This document shows, piece by piece, positions 37,284-45,515 of a stretch of 64,000 nucleotides of DNA. The stretch covers positions 46,913-110,912 of the forward strand of contig JADJTK010000022.1 of the NCBI GenBank assembly GCA_016711225.1. The letters are read 5' to 3'. Origin of the DNA: Opitutaceae bacterium (GTDB lineage Bacteria > Verrucomicrobiota > Verrucomicrobiia > Opitutales > Opitutaceae). A program made the position numbers and the translations under genes. The notes under the pieces are model-generated. The model was not told the DNA's origin. It did not search any database and was given only the letters and a program-made list of their open reading frames with translations. Numbering within the stretch: position 1 is the stretch's first letter; every line of letters begins with the position of its first letter.

Positions 37284-38474
37284 ATGGCGAGCATCTACAA
37301 ACGACCCGGGTCTGAATACTGGATGGCGCGGTTCAAACAGCCGCAGGGAACATGGACCGCCCGTAGCACCAAGCTCACCAACGAGGCGGAGGCCCGCCGC
37401 CTGGCCTTCCTTTGGGAAGGGGCGGGATCGACGCTGGCGATTGAGACTCCGGCCGGCGCGCAGATCGACCGCGTAGTGCGCAACGTCTACGAGCAATTCA
37501 CCGGGAAGCGCATGGAGCCGAACCCGGTTCGGGTGTTCGTGAAATCGTGGCTTGAGCGCATGAAGACGACCAAAAAGCCCAGGACCGCCGAGCGCTACCG
37601 CAAGCCGGCTGAGGATTTCGTCCGCTACCTCGGGGACCGCGCCGACTGCGACATTCGCAGCATCGGAGTCGGTGAGGTGCAGGGGTTTATCGACCGCGAG
37701 GCGAAGGCGCAGAAGAGCAACGCCACCGTCTCGCTCAACGCCAAGGTCTTGCGGGCGATTTTCAACACCGCGATCCGCGCCGGCGCCATGGAGCGCAATC
37801 CGGCCGGGATGCTGGAGTTCGCCGAGGTGGTGCACGAGGAGCGCTCGCCCTTCACGGTGGGCGAACTCGACGCCCTGCTCGTGACCGCCGCCGGCACCGA
37901 CTGGGAGACTGCGATCCTGCTGGGGGCGTTCGCCGGTCTTCGCCTCGGGGACGCCTGCAACCTGACGTGGGAGTCGGTGGACTTCGCCGAGGGCAAACTC
38001 GTCTTCATGCCGCAGAAGACCGACCGGAAGAAGAAGACACTGCAGATCCCGATGAACGATCGGTTGCGCAAGCGTATCGACAAGCTCGCTAGCACCGACG
38101 AAGCGCAGAAAACCAAGTTCCTCTGCCCGACGCTGGCAGGGCGCGAGATTGGAGGCCGGGCCGGGCTCTCCGCCGCCTTCATCGTGGAGGTGATGGGCAA
38201 GGCCGCCATCGCGACCGACAACACCGAGCGGCAGGGGCAGGGGCACAGCGTCGCGCGCAAGAGCTTCCACAGCCTGCGCCACTTCTTCGTCTCGGGCATG
38301 GCCAACGCGGGCGTGGCGTCCGACGTGCGCCGCAAGCTCGCCGGGCACGCGGACGAGAAACAGACCGCCCGCTACTCACACCTTGAAATGAATACACTCC
38401 GCAAGGCCGTGGCGACACTGTCACCGAAACCGAAGAAGGCGCGGAAGACGAAGAAGACGAAGGGGAAAAAATGA
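37284..38474 (+). CDS. Tyrosine recombinase (integrase)
   Basis: 396 residues from ATG 37284; the frame is open upstream through attL, but that part is not protein-like. There is an N-terminal arm/DNA-binding region (MASIYKRPGSEYWMARF), a core-binding domain (150-230) and a catalytic domain. Catalytic residues are Arg in GAFAGLRLGDACNL, HxxR in FHSLRHFFVS, His in LAGHADEKQTARYSHL and nucleophile Tyr in the same motif. The C-terminal tail is Lys-rich. It should integrate and excise the element at tRNA-Cys. The stop overlaps the next start by 4 bp. Confidence 0.95.
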   Translation: MASIYKRPGSEYWMARFKQPQGTWTARSTKLTNEAEARRLAFLWEGAGSTLAIETPAGAQIDRVVRNVYEQFTGKRMEPNPVRVFVKSWLERMKTTKKPRTAERYRKPAEDFVRYLGDRADCDIRSIGVGEVQGFIDREAKAQKSNATVSLNAKVLRAIFNTAIRAGAMERNPAGMLEFAEVVHEERSPFTVGELDALLVTAAGTDWETAILLGAFAGLRLGDACNLTWESVDFAEGKLVFMPQKTDRKKKTLQIPMNDRLRKRIDKLASTDEAQKTKFLCPTLAGREIGGRAGLSAAFIVEVMGKAAIATDNTERQGQGHSVARKSFHSLRHFFVSGMANAGVASDVRRKLAGHADEKQTARYSHLEMNTLRKAVATLSPKPKKARKTKKTKGKK

Positions 38475-38956
38475 AGACCAAGAACCGACTACCGACACCG
38501 GCCGAGTTGGCGACATTCATGCATGCAATCGGGTGCGGGGAGACTCTGAAGAAAACATGGAAGGACGTCACCATGGCTACAGGCTTCAAACCGGATAATC
38601 GCATATTCAAGTTTGGCTTGGATCAGTGGCTCGAATGGGAACGGCAAATAGCCGCGGCCAAAATGGAACTGGGGTGTCGAGACGCTGCCCGGGAAGAACT
38701 CTGGAGCCGTGTTCCTTTGTCTGAAGTGCAGCGCGTGGTTGCGAAAGACCGGCGAACCCTCCGTGATCTTTATTACGCGATCGGGGCCAAGACGGATGCC
38801 CCCAGGAGGTATGCAGACCAAGAACGGGATGGATTCTGGCAGATAAACGTGGAGCGGATGATCGCGGAAAGGGATCGCCGCGCCAGCGAGAAGGCGAGTA
38901 AGGGCGGAAGACGGAAGGCAGAAAAACAGGTCAAGAAGTTTGAGCAGAGAAGTTAG
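38471..38956 (+). CDS. Hypothetical protein of the element
   Basis: 161 residues, basic and mostly helical, with no signal peptide or membrane segment. It overlaps the recombinase gene by 4 bp. A helix-turn-helix-like segment (LSEVQRVVAKDRRTLRDLYYAIG) in the middle could bind DNA. The C-terminus is a charged helix rich in Lys/Arg/Glu. It may be a regulator or a partner of the integrase; this is not shown. Confidence 0.65.
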   Translation: MKTKNRLPTPAELATFMHAIGCGETLKKTWKDVTMATGFKPDNRIFKFGLDQWLEWERQIAAAKMELGCRDAAREELWSRVPLSEVQRVVAKDRRTLRDLYYAIGAKTDAPRRYADQERDGFWQINVERMIAERDRRASEKASKGGRRKAEKQVKKFEQRS

Positions 38957-39072
38957 GTGGGATTCGGGCGGCAGGCAGAAGCGGGAGCGCAACAAGCAGC
39001 CTGCATTTTACATAGTGGCGCAGCAAGCAGGCCGCGGGGTGCAATAGGAAGAAACCCCAGATTGTGGACACG

Positions 39073-39078
39073 TATACT
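39073..39078 (+). promoter_or_regulatory. Possible -10 element (TATACT) in the element
   Basis: TATACT lies in the only sizeable gap (38957-39110) inside the element, about 35 bp upstream of the excisionase-like gene. No matching -35 is clear. It could start transcription of the replication and cargo genes. Confidence 0.25.
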
Positions 39079-39110
39079 GATGGCGTCAAAGGAGCTCTTT
39101 GACGTTATCA

Positions 39111-39371
39111 ATGAACACCACCAATCAAATACAGGCCGCCTCGGGTGCCTTGAAACCCGAGTTCCTCGCGCTGCCTCGCCCCGGGACCGTCTGCCCGGTC
39201 TGCGGGCTTGGCCGCTCCTACCTCTACCAACTGATCGGGGAGGGGAAGATTCAATCGGTATCGCTCCGGCAACGGGGCAAGACCCGCGGCAAGCGTCTCA
39301 TCGTCGCCGACTCCGTGCTCGCCTATCTGCGGACGCAGATTGAGCCGCACCAGGAAGAGGTGGCATCTTGA
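39111..39371 (+). CDS. Probable excisionase / AlpA-like DNA-binding protein
   Basis: 86 residues from ATG 39111. A TTG at 39099 lies 4 bp after AAAGGAG and would add four residues. The helix-turn-helix region CPVCGLGRSYLYQLIGEGKIQSVSL, followed by RGKRLIVADSVLAYLRTQ, is the MerR-like winged-helix pattern of excisionase and AlpA-type proteins. It should help direct excision or control element promoters. The stop overlaps the TTG start of the peptidase gene. Confidence 0.78.
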   Translation: MNTTNQIQAASGALKPEFLALPRPGTVCPVCGLGRSYLYQLIGEGKIQSVSLRQRGKTRGKRLIVADSVLAYLRTQIEPHQEEVAS

Positions 39372-39850
39372 AACCACTCTCCCCGAAAGACCGCTGGCGC
39401 ATCGCCATTCACGAGGCCTCCCACACTGTGTTCGAGCACCACCTCGGGCTGGGGACTTCCGACTCCGCCACCATCATCCCGGCCGGTGAATACCTCGGGG
39501 CAGTATCTACCCGCAGTGGAGGTTTGGCCCACTATTCGAAACCGATTGCCCGCAAGTGGCTGGTGATGCTGGCCGCGGGGCGCGCCGCGGAAAACGTTCT
39601 CACCGGAACCCGCCGATGCACTGATGGAAAGGACTTCATGGATTCGCTGGCACTGTGCGTCCGCTGGAACCTTGACCATCGGGAACTGGCGCTCGCCACC
39701 AAGCGGGCGACGGAGTTGTGCACGACCACGCTGTGGGAGCATATCGGAGCGTTCGCTACAGTGCTCAACGAGACCAGTTTCATGGACCGGGATATGATTT
39801 ACGCGATGCTCGCTGGCGTGCCGGTGGGCTTGGATGGGAGGGCTGCATGA
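39368..39850 (+). CDS. Stand-alone M41 (FtsH-type) metallopeptidase domain
   Basis: 160 residues from TTG 39368, overlapping the previous stop by 4 bp. It follows the FtsH protease domain: zinc motif AIHEASHTVFEH (HExxH), ATIIPAGEYLG, MLAAGRAAENVLTG, then TDGKDFMDSLAL with the Asp expected as third ligand, and a helical tail. There is no AAA+ domain and no membrane helix. Known FtsH needs its ATPase to unfold substrates, so this protein may cleave unfolded or specific targets, or use a host ATPase. It lies between the excisionase and small genes of the element; an anti-host or lysogeny-control role is speculation. Confidence 0.82.
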   Translation: MKPLSPKDRWRIAIHEASHTVFEHHLGLGTSDSATIIPAGEYLGAVSTRSGGLAHYSKPIARKWLVMLAAGRAAENVLTGTRRCTDGKDFMDSLALCVRWNLDHRELALATKRATELCTTTLWEHIGAFATVLNETSFMDRDMIYAMLAGVPVGLDGRAA

Positions 39851-40056
39851 AGCACATCCGCCTCTGCAACCTGTCCGGCTCCACCCGCGCCAAGCTCGAC
39901 CGTCTCACCGCCGAGCGCCACAGCGAGAATCCGCGCGCCGAGGTTAACCGGCTCCGCCTATCAGGCGTGCGTGGCATCTGGGGTAAGTCCGCGAAAGAGC
40001 GGTCCATCGAACACCGGGCCCGAGTCTATGGGAAAGGCCGCCGTGGCTCCCGCTGA
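39847..40056 (+). CDS. Small basic hypothetical protein
   Basis: 69 residues from ATG 39847, overlapping the peptidase stop by 4 bp. It is strongly basic (STRAKLDRLTAERHSENPRAEVNRLRL, ending RVYGKGRRGSR) and likely binds nucleic acid. No family is recognised. It also overlaps the next gene by 29 bp. Confidence 0.55.
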   Translation: MKHIRLCNLSGSTRAKLDRLTAERHSENPRAEVNRLRLSGVRGIWGKSAKERSIEHRARVYGKGRRGSR

Positions 40057-40210
40057 AGACGATCTGAATTCTATGCACGAGGACGTGCAGGCGGAGCCGA
40101 CGCTCCCGCTCTCCGTCGCCGAGCACCTCGAGGCCGCGCGCCTGGCACGGGAGAAACGCGAGCGCGACCTTGCCCGGATGCTGGGCGAGCTGGAAGGGCG
40201 GGATGAATGA
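40028..40210 (+). CDS. Small helical hypothetical protein
   Basis: 60 residues from ATG 40028. It is acidic at first (APAEDDLNSMHEDVQAE), then a charged amphipathic helix (AEHLEAARLAREKRERDLARMLGELEGRDE). It overlaps its neighbours at both ends. The function is unknown; the gene order next to replication genes suggests an accessory role. Confidence 0.5.
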   Translation: MGKAAVAPAEDDLNSMHEDVQAEPTLPLSVAEHLEAARLAREKRERDLARMLGELEGRDE

Positions 40211-40965
40211 CCACACGCACCGCCAAGGACGGGCCGTTCTGCTGGCAGTCCAAGCCGGCACTGCGGCTACTGCGCGACGCCCACGATGCCACCAATGACG
40301 TGACGACTGCGCTCGCCGTCTATGTCGCGTTGACGGAGTGTGCCAGTAACGAGGGGAAGGAGACATTCACCGCTGCCCACGCATGGATTGCCCGGCTCAG
40401 TGGTGTCTCTCCGACGACGATCAAGCGCCACCTCAAGACGTTCACCGAGGTTGGATTGATTGCCGTCGAAGCTCCGAAACTCCGCGCACCGGCTCGCTTC
40501 CACCTTCTGCCTGTTAGGCAACCACCGGCTAACGATGGGCAACCGTCGGCTAGCGTTAGCCAACGCGAGGTTTTGGCCCCGTTGGCTACATCTGAAGAAC
40601 TCAGACAGAACTCAGAAGAACCCTTACCCGGCCTAGCCGGCGGGGCAGTGGTGAAGATCACCAAGCAACGGAAACCCGATCCGCTCTTCGATGCTCTCGC
40701 TCTTCATGCTGAAGGCTCCGCCACCGATAGCCTGACAAAGTCCGCGAAGCGTACCGTCGCCGTCGCCCTGGCCGAGATCCGCGAAGCGTCGCCAGACCTC
40801 ACCGCCGCCGAGATCCAGCGACGGGCCGAGCACTACCGCCAGCACTTCACCGGGGCCGCCTGCACTGCCTGCGCACTCGCCAAGCACTGGGCCCGATGCG
40901 CCACGCCGCCGACCACCACCGGCCGCCCCGCTCAACCGCAACCGCTCCGTCCTGCCGTATGCTGA
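40207..40965 (+). CDS. Winged-helix replication initiation-like protein
   Basis: 252 residues, ATGA overlap with the preceding gene. The N-terminal third is a helix-turn-helix domain of the kind found in phage and plasmid replication proteins (TTALAVYVALTECASNEG, then AWIARLSGVSPTTIKRHLKTFTEVGLI). A variable linker follows. The C-terminal part (150-240) is helical with His and Cys residues (RRAEHYRQHFTGAACTACALAKHWARC). With the DnaB-like helicase gene next, a role in origin binding or helicase loading is likely but inferred. Confidence 0.72.
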   Translation: MTTRTAKDGPFCWQSKPALRLLRDAHDATNDVTTALAVYVALTECASNEGKETFTAAHAWIARLSGVSPTTIKRHLKTFTEVGLIAVEAPKLRAPARFHLLPVRQPPANDGQPSASVSQREVLAPLATSEELRQNSEEPLPGLAGGAVVKITKQRKPDPLFDALALHAEGSATDSLTKSAKRTVAVALAEIREASPDLTAAEIQRRAEHYRQHFTGAACTACALAKHWARCATPPTTTGRPAQPQPLRPAVC

Positions 40966-42254
40966 ACACTCCACACTCGGCCGAGGAATGTCTCGTCGCC
41001 TGCACCCTCGACGACAACGGCGCCAGCCTCGCTGCCGCCCAAGTCGCCGGGGTATCGCCCGACTCGTTCCACGGCTCCGCCACCAGGATCGTCTTCGAAG
41101 TGCTCACCGAGATGCAGCGGGCTGGACTGCCCATCGACCTACCCGTCCTGGGCGAGGAGCTGCAAAAGCGAAACCTCCTCGACGCCATCGGCGGCTTGCC
41201 ATGGCTGAACGAGATCACCAACCAGACGCCGACAACCGCGCGCTTCCGCTACTACCTCGACGAAGTGCTCGACCAACAACGCGACCGGGCCCTCGACGCA
41301 GCCGGCGCCCAACTGTCACGCGCTGCGAAGACCCGCGACCCCGACGTCATCGGGCAGGCCATCGCCGCCGTCTCTGTCGCCGCTGCGCCCCGCACCAAAG
41401 CCGCAAGCCTAGCCGAGGTTGCCCAGGCTGAGGAACAGCGGCTTCACGATGAGATCGCCGGCCGCACGCCCCGAGGTGTCTTCGGCTTCGGGCTGCCTCG
41501 CTTCGATGCCTACTTCGGAAACGTCGCTCGCGGTGAGTTTGTCGTTCCAGCCGGCCGGCCCGGAGATGGCAAGACGTCGCTCTGCTGGGGGGCTGGCGTA
41601 TCCGCCGCGATGGCAGGGAAGCGTGTGCTCTTCTTCGGGCTGGAGATGCGGGCGGGCCAACTCCTACGCGTCGCCGCCGGTCAACTGTCTGGGGTGTCAC
41701 CACGGGACCTCGACCGCGTGCACGACCTCGACCGCGCCGACTACTTCGCCGCCCTGCGCAAGATCGGGCAATGCCCGACGCTCTCCATCTATGACAGCGA
41801 CCGCAGCCTCGACGCCATCGTCGCCCGTGTGAGATCGGAGCGGATCCGCGGGCAGATCGACGTGGTGATCGTGGACTATCTACAACGAGTCGTTCCACCC
41901 CGCGGTGACCACCAGGCCACGCGCGAGCAGCGGGTCGGGCAGATGAGCACAGCGTTCAAGAGCCTGGCGCTTGAGATCGACGCGCCCGTCATCGTGGCCG
42001 CGCAACTCAATCGACAAGCCGAGTCCGACAACCGCGAACCGCGCATGTCCGACCTACGCGAAAGCGGATCCATCGAAGCCGACGCCGACCGCGTGCTACT
42101 GCTGCACAAGCCCAACAACGGGCCGGACGGCGTGCCGCAGCAGCCGGACGCGCAGACCGTCCACATTCACCTGATCGTCGACAAGAACCGCAGCGGACCG
42201 ACCGGCCCGACGTGGCTCAAGATGCATCGCCCAACGCAACGCTTTGCCGAGTGA
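40959..42254 (+). CDS. DnaB-like replicative helicase
   Basis: 431 residues from ATG 40959, overlapping the previous stop. It has an N-terminal DnaB domain (SAEECLVACTLDDNGASL, GGLPWLNEITNQTPT), a linker helix, then a RecA-type helicase core: Walker A GRPGDGKTS, FFGLEM motif, Walker B VVIVDYLQRV, and late AAQLNRQAE and MSDLRESGSIEADADRVLLL. It should form a hexamer and unwind the element's DNA during replication. This separates the element from a simple passive island. The stop overlaps the next GTG start by 4 bp. Confidence 0.92.
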   Translation: MLNTPHSAEECLVACTLDDNGASLAAAQVAGVSPDSFHGSATRIVFEVLTEMQRAGLPIDLPVLGEELQKRNLLDAIGGLPWLNEITNQTPTTARFRYYLDEVLDQQRDRALDAAGAQLSRAAKTRDPDVIGQAIAAVSVAAAPRTKAASLAEVAQAEEQRLHDEIAGRTPRGVFGFGLPRFDAYFGNVARGEFVVPAGRPGDGKTSLCWGAGVSAAMAGKRVLFFGLEMRAGQLLRVAAGQLSGVSPRDLDRVHDLDRADYFAALRKIGQCPTLSIYDSDRSLDAIVARVRSERIRGQIDVVIVDYLQRVVPPRGDHQATREQRVGQMSTAFKSLALEIDAPVIVAAQLNRQAESDNREPRMSDLRESGSIEADADRVLLLHKPNNGPDGVPQQPDAQTVHIHLIVDKNRSGPTGPTWLKMHRPTQRFAE

Positions 42255-42898
42255 AGACCAAGCACAGCACACAGCACCGGGCCGGTACCTGCCCGCACTG
42301 CTGGCGCATCGGCCGATCGATACCGATGCACGGCGAGCGCTGCCCGAGGTGCGGGTGGGGCGAAGACCCCCCAATGGAACCCTTCACAGCCATCCCGTCC
42401 GCAGGCAGGGGCCGCGCAGGCCCGAACCTTCCCTATGAGAGGCATTTTCAAAAAAACCCACCACACCGCCCCCAAGACATGAATATCACCTTCGAAACAC
42501 TCCGGCAGGCCGCTGCCGCCCTCGGCCTCGCCGAAGAGATCCTAGTCGCCGCCCGCGAGATCGGTTGCGTGGCGTTCATCCATGGCCGGGTCCGGGCCAA
42601 TCTGCTCGTTGAGTTCCTCGCCAGTGAGGTGCAGGCCGTCAACCGAACGGTGGCTATCGACTGGCTCTACAACAGCACGCCCCCCCGTCTCACCGGTCCC
42701 ATCGTGGAGCGAGTACGCCGGCGCCTGGCCGAGTTGGCAGCGCAGGCCGCACCGGAGAAGCGGCACCGCGGGCGCGAGATCGCAGCGGCAGTCCGGCGTG
42801 AGCTGACCGACACCACCGCCCGCCAGATCGCCGGCATGGATCCCGAGGCCGCCGTCGCGACGCTGGCCCAACTGCGCGAGCGGATCCTGGCCGCGTGA
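42251..42898 (+). CDS. Zinc-ribbon and helical hypothetical protein
   Basis: 215 residues from GTG 42251 (GTGA overlap). The N-terminus has a likely zinc ribbon (CPHCWRIG, then CPRCGWGE). From about residue 77 a helical domain starts (MNITFETLRQAAAALGLAEEILVAAREIGC), so a second start at ATG 42479 is possible. If so, the zinc-ribbon part could be a separate product. The C-terminal part is Arg/Ala-rich. It probably handles nucleic acid; there is no better assignment. Confidence 0.6.
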   Translation: MKTKHSTQHRAGTCPHCWRIGRSIPMHGERCPRCGWGEDPPMEPFTAIPSAGRGRAGPNLPYERHFQKNPPHRPQDMNITFETLRQAAAALGLAEEILVAAREIGCVAFIHGRVRANLLVEFLASEVQAVNRTVAIDWLYNSTPPRLTGPIVERVRRRLAELAAQAAPEKRHRGREIAAAVRRELTDTTARQIAGMDPEAAVATLAQLRERILAA

Positions 42899-42905
42899 TT
42901 CACTG

Positions 42906-43253
42906 ATGGCGCTTTCGGGCACAGCCTCCGCAGGTTTCGAGGACGGCACCAATTCGCCGGTGCCGCTGGTCGATCCCGTGCGCGAGTTCGACGAACCCGA
43001 GGAGGCTCCGCGGCTTACCCGTGAAGAAATTCTTGAGACCGCGCTCCGCGTCGCGCTGTGCGGCCGTGGCCCGGTGCAGATCGGCCGGCGCCTGATCGTG
43101 CTGGCGTCGATTCTGGGGCTGGAGCCGGGCGGGCCGTCTAAGCAGGCCGTGGCCGGGGAGTGCTCCGCCGCCGCCATCTGCATGTTAAAGGAGCGGGTTT
43201 CCGAAGAGCTTAAAGAAGAACTAGATACGCTTCTCCACGCGACCCGACGTTAA
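42906..43253 (+). CDS. Hypothetical protein of the element
   Basis: 115 residues from ATG 42906, 7 bp after the previous gene. The N-terminus is acidic and probably disordered. Residues 38-115 are helical (REEILETALRVALCGRGPVQIGRRLIVLASILGL, ending MLKERVSEELKEELDTLLH). No family is recognised. Downstream of it the gene order changes to coiled-coil and phage-like products. Confidence 0.55.
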   Translation: MALSGTASAGFEDGTNSPVPLVDPVREFDEPEEAPRLTREEILETALRVALCGRGPVQIGRRLIVLASILGLEPGGPSKQAVAGECSAAAICMLKERVSEELKEELDTLLHATRR

Positions 43254-43278
43254 TTTCGCACGGTATTCCCGCTATGGT

Positions 43279-44127
43279 ATGAGCACCACCAATTCAGCCG
43301 TGGAGAACATCTCCACCGATGCAGCCGCGGAGAGGTTAACCATCGCCGCCCTCGCCAAGTTCAAGTTATCGGACACGCCTCACAACCGGAAGCTGGCCCT
43401 TGTAGCCGAGTACCAAGAGCCGCGAATCTCCCTCGAGGATTTCAACGAGTTAACCCGCGAGCAGAAGACCGCCTGCATGTCGCACGGCACCCGCATGTAC
43501 ACCGCGATGCAAGCCGCCGGCGTTGATACCAAAGCCATTCAGGCCCGCGCCGATCTCGCCGCCCTCAATGCGAAGAACGCGGCCGCCAAGGCGGAGACGG
43601 TAACCCTCAAGGCGAAGATTGCGGCCATCGACGCGAAGCTCTTTGCCGCCAAGGCGGAGCTCTCCGCCCTCCAGCCCCAACAGGCGAAGCCCGCCGCCAC
43701 CCAGGCGAAGGCCCTCCCCGTGAAGGTCGCCGCCGCACTCCAGAGAATCGAGATCCGGGAGAAGCAGGCCGCCGACAACGTCACCGCGGGCAAGGCCAGT
43801 GCCGCCCGGGTGCAGGCCGCGGCCCGCCCGGAGCAACTGCCAACGGTTGGCAGTTCCGAAACCCGCACTGGCGCCGCCATCACACCCGTCGCCGGCAGCC
43901 AACTGGACACCCTCTGCCGCGCCCTCGTGAACCGGCACCACCGCGAGCGGGCCGTTGCCAGCGCCACCACCGATTCCGCCCGCATCACCGCTGCCATCCT
44001 CGCCGAGCACGCCGAGGTGAAGCGCTACGCCACCCTGAAGCTCTCCGGCATCGACCGGGCGACGATGCACGCGCGCCGCGAGTCCATCGACTCCGCCGCC
44101 GCTCAACTCGGCATCACCCTTCCATGA
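43279..44127 (+). CDS. Long coiled-coil hypothetical protein
   Basis: 282 residues. The middle (90-140) is an Ala/Lys/Glu heptad-like coiled coil (AALNAKNAAAKAETVTLKAKIAAIDAKLFAAKAELSAL). The N-terminus (LTIAALAKFKLSDTPHNRKLALVAEYQEPRISLEDFNEL) is compact, and the C-terminus (AEHAEVKRYATLKLSGIDRATMHARRESIDSAA) is helical. No signal or membrane segment. It overlaps the tail-completion-like gene by 4 bp. A scaffold or chaperone role in particle assembly would fit, but this is inference. Confidence 0.6.
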   Translation: MSTTNSAVENISTDAAAERLTIAALAKFKLSDTPHNRKLALVAEYQEPRISLEDFNELTREQKTACMSHGTRMYTAMQAAGVDTKAIQARADLAALNAKNAAAKAETVTLKAKIAAIDAKLFAAKAELSALQPQQAKPAATQAKALPVKVAAALQRIEIREKQAADNVTAGKASAARVQAAARPEQLPTVGSSETRTGAAITPVAGSQLDTLCRALVNRHHRERAVASATTDSARITAAILAEHAEVKRYATLKLSGIDRATMHARRESIDSAAAQLGITLP

Positions 44128-44570
44128 TTTCGCTCTCGCAAGTCCAGACCGCAGCCGCCGCGAAGCTCTCGGCCGTGCCTGCGCTCGCCGCCTTCGGCGC
44201 GCCGATCCTCTTTGATCTGCACGCCGAGCCGGAGGCCGCAGCAAACGCCATCGCCGCGCGCATCCGCGCAACTGGAGTATGCCTTGAGATTGGCGACGCC
44301 GTTGCGCCGGCGCCCGCTTCTGCAGTCGGCGGGGGGCTGAATCAGCTATCCGTCGAGTTCTCGATCTTCGCCGCAGAGAAGACCGGAGGCACGCACTCGC
44401 CCAAGGGCAAGGCGCTTGTGGACCTCATCGTAGCCGCGATCTGCGCCGACCAGCTCCCGAACGAGCAAGGATTCTCCTGCACTGGCTACGACGCCGCCGT
44501 GAGTGAGTCCGGCTACGTCCTGCACGTCATCGGGTTTTCAATTCCCATCACCAACACCATAATTCAATGA
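44124..44570 (+). CDS. Phage tail-completion-like protein
   Basis: 148 residues, ATGA overlap on both sides. The fold pattern (helix, strand, VEFSIFAAEKTGGTHSPKGKALVDLIVAAI, then VLHVIGFSIPITN) resembles small tail terminator or Gp37-like proteins that cap phage tails. The similarity is by eye only and weak. If right, it is the only virion-type gene in the element, which would make the element a satellite that changes a helper phage's tails or head size rather than a full prophage. Confidence 0.5.
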   Translation: MISLSQVQTAAAAKLSAVPALAAFGAPILFDLHAEPEAAANAIAARIRATGVCLEIGDAVAPAPASAVGGGLNQLSVEFSIFAAEKTGGTHSPKGKALVDLIVAAICADQLPNEQGFSCTGYDAAVSESGYVLHVIGFSIPITNTIIQ

Positions 44571-45130
44571 CCTCCACAGTAATTCCCGACCTCTGGCGCA
44601 AGCGCCTGCGCTTCGCCGACCAGCAAGGAATGTCCGATACGTTCTGCAAATCTCAGTTTGGGCACGACAAGGCCGAATTGATCGAGCAGGCGAACGCCGA
44701 AGCAGAGCGCGAGGCCGTCGCCGGCTCCGCGGCCGCCGTCGCTGAAGCCGCGAAACTGCGCGAGGCGGCCGGCATCGCACTGTCGAAGGCCGATGCCCTC
44801 GCCGAGAGCACCGCGAAACGCCAACTGGAGCGGGACACCCTCGTGGTCCGCATCGCCGACCTCCGCGCGACTCTCCCGGCCATCGAAAAGTTCATCGCGG
44901 ACACCCTCGAGAGTCAGTCCGCCATCGCGGCCGGCTTGGCGAAGACCTGGGCCGATCCTGACTTCGCGGTGCGGCAGGCCAATCCGCAGTTGATCGCCAC
45001 CTACGAAGCCAACGTCCGCCGCGCGGTGGAGATCCCGTTTGACCTCGCCGCCCAGCGCGCCGCCCTCGTGCTCGTGCGCGACGAACTCAAGGCCGCCGAG
45101 GCGCAGCTTCGCAAGATCGAGCGCAGCTAG
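44567..45130 (+). CDS. Coiled-coil hypothetical protein
   Basis: 187 residues, last gene of the element. It has an N-terminal WRKRLRFADQQGMSDTFCKSQFG segment, then a long Ala/Glu/Lys/Arg coiled coil (AEREAVAGSAAAVAEAAKLREAAG, RQLERDTLVVRIADLRATLPAIEKFIADTLE). Soluble; no family recognised. Two hairpins with T-runs follow, ending the operon. Confidence 0.6.
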   Translation: MTSTVIPDLWRKRLRFADQQGMSDTFCKSQFGHDKAELIEQANAEAEREAVAGSAAAVAEAAKLREAAGIALSKADALAESTAKRQLERDTLVVRIADLRATLPAIEKFIADTLESQSAIAAGLAKTWADPDFAVRQANPQLIATYEANVRRAVEIPFDLAAQRAALVLVRDELKAAEAQLRKIERS

Positions 45131-45171
45131 GCTGCGGCCATCACAGTTTCAGTAGGTAACGTTCGGGTGTT

Positions 45172-45204
45172 GCCCGCCTCGGGGTCATGACCGGGGCGGG
45201 CTTT
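45172..45204 (+). terminator. Terminator after the last element gene
   Basis: GCCCGCC and GGGGCGGGC arms flank a 14-nt loop and are followed by TTT, about 40 bp after the last stop codon. Confidence 0.6.
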
Positions 45205-45358
45205 CCATTTCCCGGCCCCGCCCTGGCGCTCCGCTGCGCACCGCGGGCCGTGGCCAACCAGGAGAGGGTGATGGGTGCGGGCTGGCGGCTGATGCCCGCA
45301 GATCGCTTGCAGCGCGCGGCCTGTCGGCCTACCGTACCTGCCCCTCTACTGCCCTCCA

Positions 45359-45396
45359 GCCCCCGGCCGCGCCAGCCCGCGCCGGGGGCTTTTTTG
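45359..45396 (+). terminator. Second, stronger terminator inside the element's right end
   Basis: AGCCCCCGGC / GCCGGGGGCT stem followed by TTTTTTG. With the weaker hairpin upstream it isolates the element from the tRNA gene. The stretch 45205-45358 holds no credible gene. Confidence 0.8.
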
Positions 45397-45438
45397 TGGG
45401 CGGAGGGGGGGGAAACCTTCCCTGACTTCTGTGCCTCT

Positions 45439-45456
45439 TGTTACAGTTTGTTACAG
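45439..45456. repeat. Right copy of 18-bp end repeat (candidate integrase arm site)
   Basis: Identical to 37261-37278 (TGTTACAGTTTGTTACAG), same orientation, 60 bp inside attR. Its position near the right end mirrors the left copy. Confidence 0.7.
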
Positions 45457-45473
45457 AAAACGGCCATTTCAGG

Positions 45474-45510
45474 TAAGAAAACCCGCTAACTCCTTCGAGT
45501 CTAGCGGGTT
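45474..45510 (-). terminator. Terminator of tRNA-Cys, supplied by the element
   Basis: On the minus strand, AACCCGCTA and TAGCGGGTT arms are followed by TTTCTT. It lies directly after the tRNA 3' end but inside the element, so the element brings a new terminator for the host tRNA. Confidence 0.65.
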
Positions 45511-45515
45511 GTGGC

